A stretch of 64,000 bases of DNA from Ectocarpus siliculosus (lineage: Eukaryota > Sar > Phaeophyceae > Ectocarpales > Ectocarpaceae): assembly GCA_000310025.1 (NCBI GenBank), contig FN649733.1:265329-329328 (forward strand), in the 5' to 3' direction. Position 1 is the first letter of the stretch; every line of letters begins with the position of its first letter. Positions 24,250-34,939 of this stretch are shown piece after piece. Under the pieces are notes generated by a model. The model made no database searches, had not been told where the DNA came from, and saw only the letters and a program-made list of their open reading frames with translations. A program made the position numbers and the translations under genes.

Positions 24250-27200
24250 TACCACCTGACGAGCCACACAAGATCGAACCTCACCCCGCAGTATACGGTG
24301 GCACTGATGCTATTGCCATGTACGGTATACTTTGTCCACCAGGAAGGACAATGGTGCTGTTTGGAGCCTACCACACTGCGGAGCGCTTCTTCGATGACGA
24401 CAGGCTAACCTCGCATTTTCCTGGACCGGGTTCGTACTCGTTAAAGTCTACGGTCGAGGGAGTCCCAACGTCACGGTACGCGAGAAAACTCGTGGAGGAC
24501 GGTAGCGTTAGGCCGGACGGGAGCGCAATATTATTCAGAGAACGAGACTGCTGGGTTAGGGGGGGCGAGGGTCCAAAGGTAAGCTTTGTCACACGGTGAT
24601 GACGCCCTCTACTTGCTCGGTGATGAAGAGTCGACGACCATAATATTCTCTGTCATAGCCCCCCTCCATGTCGAAGTCCCCCCCCCCGCAAAAATTCGCG
24701 ATGGTACCCCAAAAAACTGTGAATTAGCCCCGGTATCGTTTTTTCTTTTTTTCGCCTCTCTACCTTTGATTAGCCCCGGGGTGTTCGTTTTTGGGCAATA
24801 TTTTGGGGCGCCCCACGGGACGTTCGCACACAAACCCACAGACGGCATTCCATTGTGGCAGCATTTCTCGTTTGTGTGACTGTTTCCGTATTTGTTGGTG
24901 TTGGTGTTGGTGTTGGTGTTGGTGTCAGTGCTGCTGCTGTGTTATGCCCCCGGGGCCTTTTTGCCCTGGGGTTTTATATATATATTTTGCAAGTTCACCC
25001 CTCTACCTTTGAGATGGCCCCGGGGTGTATGATATCACAAAAGTAACACGATCGCCCCGGGAGGCTATGTCACAGGACAATACGGTATACGGACAACAGA
25101 ATTAGACATGCATCAAATTAGACTACTGCGCTCTAGACTACAGACCGGCAGACCATGCACTGAATAGTCTAATGAATTGACATATCATACCACTCCCTCT
25201 GGACCAATGTACAAATCTCGATTACTCCACGACAAATAGGAGGCCAACATGAACGATAAGTTTTCGGAAAGCTCTGGACGAGACGGTTCCAACAGCATGT
25301 TTGTTTCGACGCCACCGCTCTTTCTGCTGTTGAGGAATCGAGGTTTGAAACCCTGCCCCGTGCAAAATAAAAAGTGGAGTTCTGAACGCGTGTTTTTCAT
25401 CCTGTTCGGGAACGGGTGCTGTGCTGTGAAACAGGGACTCACGAGCTTGTCTGCCGGCAATGCTTTCGTCAGCCCGGCGACATACACTACACAGCCTGGC
25501 GAACGCGCCATCAAAGAAAAGGTGAGGGGGAACATAGTAGATCATTGCCGTGTACAAGAAATCCGGTGCATCGCACAGACCGAGCGGGGTGTGTACATAG
25601 AGCGAGTTTTTCTTTCGCTTCACCGGTGAAAAATAGTTCGCGCCCTCGAAACTGCAGCTACGACAGAAAACAGTCCGTTGGCGTTTCCCCCACCACAGCG
25701 AACACTATCCGCCCTTTTTGAACACAACACCAACAATTGACACGCGTGATCACCGCTTGTGCTGCGTCTTGGACATTCAGGCACCTGCCGCAGTCGTCAA
25801 CACCCTCGAGAGCCGCTACCTCAGCCCGTCAACACGATGCCTCACACCAAGCCACGAACGAGAAGCCAAAGGGGCACAGAGTCCCGGCCCGGGGGTATAT
25901 TACCCCCATGAGGCATGGGATTTCGGGCCGCCCAAGCATTGGAACCGAGTTAACAAGTCCGACAAGCCGGGCCGGATGCCGAGTAGGAGTTTCAACGCCA
26001 AGATGACTTGGGGCGAGGCAACCATGCCGCGTCCGCCTAACCCGGCGGAGGCGGCACAGATTCCGACGAAGGAGGAGCGGTCGTGGCTGTCGAAAAGGCG
26101 GGGGTCGGCTCGCCCCAGCACAGCCCCACGATGTATGTGGTAAGTCTACCCCATGATGGTACGTGCGTTGTGGGGAACAGACGGCAGCACGTTATTGACA
26201 TGTCTCGGAAAGTGGGCGAGAGACCGAAACGCAAAGTCGTTTGAGCTTGCACCGATCGGACCGCGTGCAAATTTAGCGCGTCCAGCAGTGGCTTCTACTG
26301 TACAAACAAACTGTCTTGTTGACCATGTTACCCACGGGGGAGATATCACTGTGTGCTGCTCGGGAAATCGTGGAAAAACAGAACTTTCGCTGAGGCTAGG
26401 GATTCATTGCTAATCTATCGTAGACTATTTTCTTCGATAGAGATGGATTCGTAGGGTTATACAACTGGTGCAATAAACAAGAATAAAAATATCCCTGACC
26501 CAAAGCAACTCGTGCGTGAACTAGGTTGAACGGTGTCAGCACGCGAGGGGGGCTCCAGGCGTGGGGCGACGTTGCCACGAACACCGGGCCAATACACGTG
26601 GGGAACAAAGGCAACTGCGCATCACGGTGGGACCGACCAACCCCTCGGCGGGGCCCCGACTCACAACGTCGAGGCCCGATACACTCGCGCGAGGTTCGGG
26701 CAACATCGCCTGGTTTCCGCGAAACGCGTTACCTGAACCGCGACCTAACTCGGAAAGGAGCGTGTAAAGCAACAGACACGCCAGGCCCCGGGCAGTATAG
26801 CATCCGTCCTCCGTTGGAGCGCGGGACAAGTTTCGCTGGTCCCAGGCGACAAACCAAGTGCAGCAAAGCTGCGACGGTGAACGCTTTGGTGGCATCTGCC
26901 AAAGGCCGGGCGATATCAGACGAAAAGACCAGTGGGGCGAAGAACGGAATGGTACGAAGAGGAGACCGGCAATCACGACCGTCAACTGCGCCATCGCAGC
27001 GTCTTTCGATACCGCTCAAAGGGCGAGAGAGCCCGGGCCCAGCATACGCTTTGCCGAGCGATTTCGACCAGAAGTTTGTAAACAAGAAAACCTTCCACCC
27101 CCCGCGGTGCAGCGGAACGTCGCCGTTCGGGACGGAGGAGCCAAGAGGTACAGCGCGGAGCGCAAATTTGGCTCCACGCGCCGACGAGAACGGAAACGTC

Positions 27201-27467
27201 CGCGCGAAGAAGAAAAACCGCCTGCCGAAAGCTCGGAGGGGGGCATCATCTGGACCTGTGGCCAAGTCGGGGAGGGCTGACGCTATCGGTAGGGATTTGG
27301 GAGTTCCTGTCAGCACTTGCATGGGGAGGGGCATCCTCTTACGAATTCGTGCGGATGGCATGACGTTCGTACGTTTGCCTTGGGGCGTGTTATACACGAC
27401 GGAGGTGCTGACCCATGGAGGCCACACTTATCCAGCGAAAACCCTGGCGTGGTCAACTCATCAGTAG
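24250..27467 (+). CDS. SHIPPO/STPGR (sperm-tail PG-rich repeat) protein
   Basis: STPGR proteins are microtubule-associated proteins of axonemes and cortical microtubules, marked by repeated PGPGxY cores. Visible repeats: FPGPGSYSLKS (exon ending 24578), SPGPGVYYPHEAWDFGPPK (exon 25781-26139), RTPGQYTWG (26560-26740, in a different frame from the next), DTPGPGQYSIRPPLERGTSF and SPGPAYALPSDFDQKF (26780-27290). Lys/Arg/Ser-rich linkers separate them. The exon ending 24578 and the exon starting 25781 join in phase 0, skipping a MITE. The 5' limit is uncertain: the frame is open upstream of the Met at 24318. The last long exon has two overlapping frames, each with a PG repeat, so either a short intron or a 1-base indel is missing from the model. 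A flagellar role is inferred from the family. Confidence 0.75.
25187..25365. mobile_element. MITE, diverged copy of a local family
   Basis: Starts with an end resembling the family's inverted repeat (ATATCATACCACTCCCTCTG, then CTCGATTACTC) and ends with GAATCGAGGTTTGAAACC in inverse orientation. It matches the elements at 29951-30143 and 39909-40096 at their ends but is more diverged on the right. It lies in the intron between STPGR exons. The ORF starting at 25249 is inside it and is not a gene. Confidence 0.5.
26318..26465 (+). repeat. Dispersed repeat, copy 2
   Basis: Second copy of the element at 18296-18450, same orientation, with scattered substitutions. It lies in the intron before the last STPGR exon. 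Ends are not sharply defined and no target-site duplication was seen. Confidence 0.7.
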
Positions 27468-28499
27468 ATAGGCGAGGGAGAGTTAGCGGTCCCACGATTA
27501 GTCAACAAGGCGACAGGGTTGATGTGGCGTGCGAGAGCGGGGAGGACGAGCAGAGAGGCACGTGCGACGCATCCCGCCTAACCAAAAGTGAAACGTGACA
27601 TGAGCATGGGGACGGCGGAATGCCATAGGCAGAAGTGGTCGTGTGTACATGGAATGCTTTGCTGTTTACAATGGAACTCTTGAGCAATGGCCTATGATTA
27701 CCGGTTCAACGAATCCTTTCTTTGCTTCCCATGAACTCCAACACCGCAACACATCTAGCATACACAGAATGCCAGGTTCAATGGTGCCTTGTGCCTCTTG
27801 GGAGGGGTGGTGAGACAACACTTCAGCAAAACAACTATTGCACGCGTCCAAGCAATGTCATACCGCCGGTTTGACATCACACGCGAAAACAGTGACTTAA
27901 AGCGGAGCCGGAATCCATCTTGGGACGACAAAATAGATGCAAACATCTCAAGCACATCTGAAAACAACCACGCCCTTCCGATAAACTGTACAAACATCAC
28001 AACCCATTGATACACGGGCAACGAAGGAGCCATAAAAGCACAAGCAAAAAATAGAAAAAAACAATGCCCAGCGACCTCAAGCCAACGTGAGGGGCTGCTA
28101 CTGAAACCGAGGCTTCCTCTAGCCGTGGTATTTTTCCAAGAGGTAAACGCTTGCTAGGTCTCATTCAAGACAGGTGTTGGTTCAGGTTCCGCGGCAGTAT
28201 CCCCCTCTCGGTCCAAGACTCTCGCCCCCTCGGGGCACAGGCGATGTGCTTGCGGCTCTACCGAACAAGTCTGGTGGAAAAAGCCCATAAACACCTGCCG
28301 CGTTGATGGGTTGTTCAAGAGCAGTGGGAGCAACAATTTTCGAAGGAAGGGAAAAAAACATTCGCAAACAAGTGAAGAGAAAAAGAAGAGACAATCTACA
28401 AAGGACGTCCGCACATTTTCAGAATTTTGTTTAACAAACAACACATGTAGCAATATGGGCAATTCCAAACACACCACGCCTAACAAAACAACACCAAGG
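27468..28499. other. Convergent intergenic region
   Basis: About 1 kb between the STPGR stop and the stop of the PGP phosphatase gene. No ORF with recognisable content. It should contain both 3' untranslated regions and polyadenylation signals; none can be assigned reliably. Confidence 0.4.
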
Positions 28500-30315
28500 C
28501 TAAGGCTTCCACATGAATGCCCCCTCCTCCACCGGGACGTCCACGCTTTCCCCATCAGCATCCCCACCAGACTTGGGAGAACAGGTGGCAAGTGGTGCAA
28601 TCACTGCAGTGGCATGGCCGTCACTGACGATTTTGTCAACACTCACGCTTGCCCGCTACATCCCGCAACAATTTTGTGGGCATTCGATTGTACGGCTTAC
28701 CTTCCTCTCCAAGTAGCGGAAGACAGCCGCTGGCCGGTTGTCCCCCTTGAGCGTCAGCGGCTGAGTGTGCACCGTGAGCATGCCGTGCAGGTTGCCGAAA
28801 ACCACGTCCGTGAGGAGGCGGTCGCCTACAAAGCACAGCTCGTCCAGTCGCACCTGAGGGGTGGTCGGGCAATTTATCGTTACATGTACAGGCAAGACAC
28901 CGAAACATGCGATCTTGGAAGAAAAGAAAAGCTACCGGGGGGACACAACGGGTGTTTTCTGCTTGAAACAACGGACGAGGGTTGTCGCTACCTCCCTCGC
29001 CAGCAGAACGGTGATCTATGTACGACATGAGCGGCGCGTACGTGAGGTAAGCGTGGCACAATTGGAGGTACAACTTCCGGAGTCCGGAGCTTCGCGATCG
29101 ACCCACGGTCCGTGGCACAGACAATCCGCAGCAACAGACAGTGCCATGGAGCACGCTACCGAGAGCTGTCTAAGGGCGTATTCACGTGCGCTGCTGCATC
29201 GGAGAATTGAGCTACGAGCAACTACAGTAATAGAGATGATAAGATAAGATAGATCATCACCACGACTCACAGTTCCTCCCTCAGGATCCTTCCCCTCGAA
29301 AAACGCTAAAACGTCCGCTATCCCTCCCGGTTTCTTCTCGTCGTGCCTCAAGACCGGAATCCCCAGTGCCGTTTCGATACGGATAGCGTCTGCATAGTCT
29401 GGATCGTCCCTGCGACAAGGACAACAAACGAATGCGCGCGTAAAACTGTTCACGCGCAAGTTGGACCGTAACCGCAGGACGTCTTGCCGTGCTCTTCTTT
29501 TTTCTCAGACGCTATTCTTGCTGTTGTGCAGTGCCAACCTCCGATCGGCGGCGAATCTGATTTCACGACGGTAGATGTTTTCATCGTCATCGCAATCCGA
29601 CCGAACCAAAGAGACAAGACAGCGGAGACGTCACAAGTCACATACTGTACCTCGTTCCCGCCGAGTTGGACATTATGCACACGCTCCCCTCGAAGACCTC
29701 CATGCACCGCTTCAGGCCTTCCTCTACCAGGGGGTGCACGGTGTCCTCGTACGGAGCGGTCAACGTGTTGTCCTGATCATCAAGGGAAACAGCAGTACAA
29801 TAGTCGAGGGCGGCCGAAAGAGTCAGCACGGTGGCGATCGATGCTCGCGTGACAGACAGACTCTTGCTTGCCTGTGCTTGCCGGATTTTTCCCCGCCCTC
29901 ACGTGTTGTAGACCAACCATTGCTGGGGTAAATCTTACCGTAGGCTGCATAAGATACCATGTATCACACCCCCGGGGACGTATCTTCAAAGCTCGATTAC
30001 TCTGCGGCTGAAACGGAGTGACGGCTCCAAAATGGCGGCGTTGGAACGGTCTCGAAGAGAGCTTGCCTAAAACGTATCCTTCGATCCTCTTCGTCGTGGA
30101 GTAATCGAGGTTTAAAAAAATGGTCCAGGGGTAGTGAAATCTTACGCAACCTACTGCTGTGTGGCGAGGAGGGGGCGCGCTTCGCAGTCAATAATGCTGT
30201 TACCTTATCGAAGATGACCCCCTTGCAGCCCATTGCCTTCAGGCCCTCAAAATCCAACCGCCCGATGTGAGCCAACGACAAGTGTGGCACCGCGAGCGCA
30301 GGATGTCGGACCACC
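28500..30315 (-). CDS. GEP4: Phosphatidylglycerophosphate phosphatase, Gep4/HAD IIIA family
   Basis: Removes the phosphate from phosphatidylglycerophosphate to give phosphatidylglycerol, the cardiolipin precursor made in mitochondria. Exons 30315-30204, 29772-29651, 29409-29271, 28853-28701 and 28571-28500 (TAG) join in perfect phase. HAD motif I is split by an intron as GVIFDK|DNTLTAPYED, with the catalytic DxDNT pattern. Motif II is CIMSNSAGTRDD, the conserved Lys lies in LRHDEKKPGGI, and motif III is LCFVGDRLLTDVVFGN. LDFEGLKAMGCKGV before motif I is also typical of the family. The N-terminus is missing from the model: the frame is closed by a TGA just upstream of 30315, where an acceptor (CGACAG) is visible, so at least one 5' exon lies further upstream. 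A targeting peptide therefore cannot be judged. Confidence 0.85.
29951..30143. mobile_element. MITE with about 40-bp terminal inverted repeats
   Basis: Left end begins AAGATA, then ATCACACCCCCGGGGACG, TTCAAAGCTCGATTAC. The right end is the inverse: GTAATCGAGGTTTAAAA, GGTCCAGGGG, AAATCTT. Same family as 39909-40096; the interiors also match (GGCGGCGTTG, AACGTATCCTT). It sits in the PGP phosphatase intron between exons at 30204 and 29772. No coding capacity. Confidence 0.7.
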
Positions 30316-31895
30316 CTGTCGTGTTTCGCGTTGCATCAACAGCGTGAACGGGAGCAGAAAGAGGTTGGACGTAGTGGAGAAATCGAGCCCTCTTCGGCAT
30401 GGTAGTCTTGCCGGCTGCTGGCATACAAGCAATTGCCTGCGCGGAGACCCGTTAAACCTAATGCTGTGGCAGCGATACCATTTGGTTCTCAACTACAAAT
30501 ACTATGAACCGCCGTGCATCAGAGGGTTAATCCTCTTCCAGGCGTGCAGTAGCTGATACTATTATAGTATACTGTTGAAAACTCAGAGAGAGCGAGACTG
30601 TTGAATAGCCGTTTGCCGTGTGGCCGCCATTCACCTGCTCATGGAAGAGACAGCTTGCGCATTGAAGCTCTGTCCCATCCAGGGAGTTAATTTGGGGTTT
30701 GGCCTGCATCAACGACAACAGGAGATTGTGACACAGCATCAACTTTGGTTTCGTGGAATTCCTGAGCCATGCCGGGCTAAGAGCGGCTCGTGTCGCCTTC
30801 ACAGATTAGCTCCAGGTCAATATCCCTGTTCGGTAAGGACTGAGGGGTTCAAGGGATTATCCCCTTTCCTAACAGTCAATACAGCACATGCGTACAGCGC
30901 TGCGAATACCACGCGTATTTTTTCTAAAAAAGTCATATACAGAGTGTCGACCGCAGCAAGGTGCAGTATGTAATATAATCCTGCTGTGCGATGGCACAAA
31001 TCCAGCGAGGGACTCACCAGTAGCATTAAGACGGACTTCTTCATGTGACCTTGTTCACCTTTGAGTATATAGAAAACGAACTGTTTCCTGCTATGAGTTG
31101 CTATATAGCGCCAACTTCCAAATCTCCGGGCGGGACGGTGGAGAGAGACACGGCGGTTGTACTGCTGTAGCATGCATGTTTTGTGCAATTCAAATTTGTG
31201 TTGGTCACCAACATCCGATCATCCGTAGAACAATTGGCTTGTTCTTGGCACTCATAGGTAATTCGCAGGTTGACTATCGTTGTGGTTTACGGGACACTGT
31301 GGGGAGCGACGATTTGTAGAGCAGCTCACGATGCAGACTGCTGCTGTTGGAAGCTCCTGCTGTAGATAGCAGCGTTTCCAGTCGAAGACACACAGCTCGA
31401 ATTTACATACCTCTGAGTAGATGACGACACACAGTCACTGCTGTCCAGCGCCTTCACGCCAAAACCAGAGGCCGAAAATGCCAACACCGGTCCTGCAACC
31501 GAACACCCCGCCGCGATGCAGGCTTTCACCACGCGGTTGTTCATCCCTCTGTCCGCCAAGGTGTCATCACTGCTGCAGGGCTGTTGCTCGCTGTTGCACT
31601 CCATCCACTGGGCGTGGCCCCTTTCCGGCCCCCCTTGGATGCAACAAATTTGCAAATTGCGGAGCTCCAAAGCCTCCAGTGTGCTGCACTGCACTGCTGA
31701 CTGCACACAGCACAACGTCGCGCTACCCTGCTGTAAACAACGAGTATCGGGTTGGTCGGTGTTTGCTGCGTGAGAGCTGTCGACAATTGACGCCTGCTGG
31801 TATTCGCCAACAGCAGTGTGTAGCAAACACAACGTTGCCGCAGACGGGAAGAAGACTCAAGGGAGGTGGTACTGCTGCTGTTGGTAACTGAAACG
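30316..31895. other. Divergent region between PGP phosphatase and MMTAG2
   Basis: Contains the unlocated 5' exon(s) of the phosphatase and the promoter of the MMTAG2 gene. The last 600 bases are rich in CTGCTG/CAGCAG motifs, including TGTACTGCTGTAG at about 31159. ORFs here look like by-products of that composition. Confidence 0.4.
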
Positions 31896-34800
31896 ATGGG
31901 CGATAAGCGGTATCGCGTTGGCGGTACTCGTGGTGGGCAGGATCAGTTCAAGTGGGAAGATGTGAAGGGAGATGTCCACCGTGAGAACTACCTCGGCCAC
32001 AGCCTTCTGGCCCCTGTCGGTCGATGGCAGAGAGGTGAGAGTCTGAGTGCAGGCGCAACCTCTAATACGTAGATACCAAAGCCTCTCTGGACCACGTGCC
32101 CCCCACCAATCAGGGTTGTCCAATTCCACAAAACGGGCATCGTTGTACGTAAATATCGTGTGTTCGTTCTTGTTTACAAGTTGGGGCGGCTGTCTCGGAT
32201 ACATATGTTATTGTTCTGCGACGGATTTTCAATACTCGAAGTGGCCAAGTTCATTCGGGCTAACTATAATTGAATTGAGGTATTTCCCTCAAAGGCAGCC
32301 GATGCGGGACACTTAGTTCCTCGTTTGTAAGACGGCTAATGTCTGATGTGCACAACGCATACGAGGTGCGAAGAACTGCGGACAAGTTTCTTGTGAGTCC
32401 TTACGCTTACAGCAGAGGATCTTGACGGAAGCATCGGTTGTCATTTTGCAGGCAAGGATCTAAAATGGTGGAACAAGAAAGGGGAAGGCGGGGCGGACGC
32501 AGCCCGCGCCCAAGCAGAGATGGAGAAGGCCCGCGTGAAGCAGCTCGACGAAGATCTTCTCAACGAAGCCCTGTGAGTACACCTGCTACAACAGCACAGC
32601 AACATATATTGTTCACTGACCAATCCCTGTCGGGAATGGTTTCCCTTCGACGCTTAAATGCGGTTAAGAACTGCTGTTGACCTCCCTACAACTATGCCAA
32701 CGAGAGTGGAGGCCAAAACGTATTATAGCTTGTTTCGCAAAAATATCCTCCTTGTTATTGCTGTAAGTTGTTGCCGCGTGGCTTTCGCTTCAGCATGCAT
32801 CAATCCCTCTTGGGTATCACTCCGTGCCTATGGTGTGGCCGAGAGATACACTCAGAGAATGTGTGGACATCTTCCGAACCACGAGCATGCTCAGCGCAGA
32901 ATTCCCTGGGGCACTCACTCCAATTCTCTAGGCATTGCGCTGTTTTCGTACGGCCATAACGCCCTTCCCGCCGCGCTTTCCTTTCAGAGGTCTCGCGCCC
33001 AGGAAGGTTCGCACGCAGCAATTGGAGCTGAGCAAGGCGGATAAGAAGCAGCTGCTCGAGAAAGGGACCACCGTGGACGGAGATGGCATGGACACGGAAA
33101 GAGTTTCGGGGCTCGGGGCGGGACCGTGAGTCGACGCCATGGCATGAAAGCTTCCCGGTTTTGTTGGCCGTTTGAGAGAGTCACGATGAAGGTAGACAAC
33201 AAGCCTAATGTACGGCCGTGGCGCACGTTGCATATGTTTTGTTTTGTTCCTGTGAGCTCCACTTTAAACGCTCCACCACGGGGAAGCTGAAAATACTTTG
33301 GTGGTCGACAGATTTTGATGCTCGGCCTTGACCCTCAGCCCTCTATTCTGTCGAATGCCCGGTGTTTAGTTTCTTCCGCAGGTGTTCTGATGCGTACCTC
33401 TCTGTTCTTGCTGCACTGTTCTGCTGTTGTATGTATCGTACTTTGCATTTCCAGTGCGAAGCTCCACGAGCACATCCCCTCGCTGACCCTCAAAGAAAGG
33501 GAGTTAGAGAGGCTAAAACGGGAACGCGAACGCAAGGAAGGAGGCCTCACTGGTGAGAGCGACGGCTAAGTTTCTTGGCCCTATGCACCAGCTGTGGATA
33601 GATAGTCCGTGAGGCGGTACACACAGTTTTTTTCAAGAGATCCAACACAAGTCAGATTTTCGTAGGGTCTCAAACAGGTATATGATGGCTGCCAACCCTC
33701 TGCAGTTTGTCGACTGCCGTTTTGATGTGTCCAGTTTGGCAACGGACCTTGAATACTGCTGGCCAGTTTTGCTCGTTGACCTCAAATTGTCCCGTTGCTT
33801 TTTTCGCAGAGGAAAGCCTGGTGGAAATCGTGGATTACGAGAAAGAGCAACGAGACCTGGCTGCGGCAAAGGCTGCGGCGAATCCGGGCGTGGCGGTGTT
33901 AGGGGGCAGTAGTCGCAAGAGCCTCAAGGAAGAAAAGCGAGCCAAGAAGCGCGAGAAGAAGGAGAAAAAGAAGGCCAAGAAGGAAAAGAAGAAGGAGAAG
34001 AAAAAAGCCAAAAAAGCCAAGGAGGAGGCCGATTACGGCGAGCGGCAAAATGCTAAGAACGATCTCCACCAACGAGGTCAACCTGACAGTAGCGACCAGG
34101 CATGGGGCCGTGACGCTCACAGACATAAGACCTCGGATGCAGGCGTTGTCCGTGAATATGGAAGGGAAAAGGGAAACGGACAGCAGCGAAGAGGGGCGGC
34201 AGCGAGCGGGGAGAGACAGGGTCGCACGAACGCAGAAAGCAGTCGTCGCAGAACAGCGGATAGCAGGGAGAGAGAAAACCATCACGAGAGAGAAAGGGCC
34301 CGCCGAAACACAGACGACGGTCGACATAGAAGGGTGGATGGCAGAGACAGGAACTACCGTTCAAGAGGGACCCAAGGGAAGACCAGCGAGCGGGAAGGTA
34401 CTAGGGACAGGGAGGAAACCCAGCCTGCAAGCCGGGGTAGAGAAAAGCTCGAACAACGGGGTAGACTGCGAACATCACGCCCAGGAAACAGGAGCCCTGG
34501 TGCTCGGAGGGAACAGTCGCAAGGAATGCAAGAGAACCGTGAGCCGAGCCATTCGCGCGATTGGTATCGTCGCCAAGAGGGCCACCCGGGAGAGGCAAGC
34601 GGGGGGCGGGACAAAGAGAGGCTGGGCCGTGGTGTGCGGGAAAAAAATGGGGCGTCCAGAAGCAGCAGTCGCAGCAGCAGTAACAGCAGCAGCAGTGGGA
34701 GCAGCAGCAGCAGCGGGAGCAGCAATATCAGTGAGAAGCGGCAGCCAGTCGCTGGTGACAAGCGCCGCCGCAGCCGCAGCCGCAGCCACAACAACAGGAA

Positions 34801-34939
34801 TGCTGGACGCGAGTCGGATGCCCGCAACAGCCAGCCCGGCGCGAACACTCGTATAAGGTCGCGTGAAAGATCAGGGCGTCAGGGAGAGAGCAGGAGCACC
34901 CGGCACAGAAATAGAAGCCGGAGTAGGAGTAGGCGATGA
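31896..34939 (+). CDS. MMTAG2 (multiple myeloma tumour-associated protein 2) family, Arg/Ser-rich tail
   Basis: Five exons join in phase: 31896-32034, 32452-32572, 32988-33125, 33455-33552 and 33810-34939, giving 541 residues. The first 120 residues match the MMtag domain: [48 protein letters not shown], then [15 protein letters not shown] and [10 protein letters not shown]. This domain is found in a nuclear protein of unknown biochemical role with RNA/splicing associations in animals. A coiled Lys/Glu-rich segment ([20 protein letters not shown]) follows, and then about 280 residues dominated by Arg, Ser, Glu and Gly, with SR dipeptides near the end (NRSRSRSRR). The vertebrate family members also have a basic tail, but here it is unusually long. 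Nuclear speckle location is an inference from the SR tail. Start chosen because the MMtag domain begins at once after it. Confidence 0.85.

Noticed and set aside
25249-25629. Plus-strand ORF as an extra STPGR exon
   Set aside because: It lies inside a MITE copy, lacks a PG repeat, and the flanking exons join in phase without it.
31326-31891. Cys-rich ORFs on both strands upstream of MMTAG2
   Set aside because: The Cys content comes from CTGCTG/GCAGCA runs; no domain, no splice consistency.
33707-33809. Upstream extension of the last MMTAG2 exon
   Set aside because: The phase-correct acceptor at 33810 and the loss of protein-like composition upstream show it is intron.
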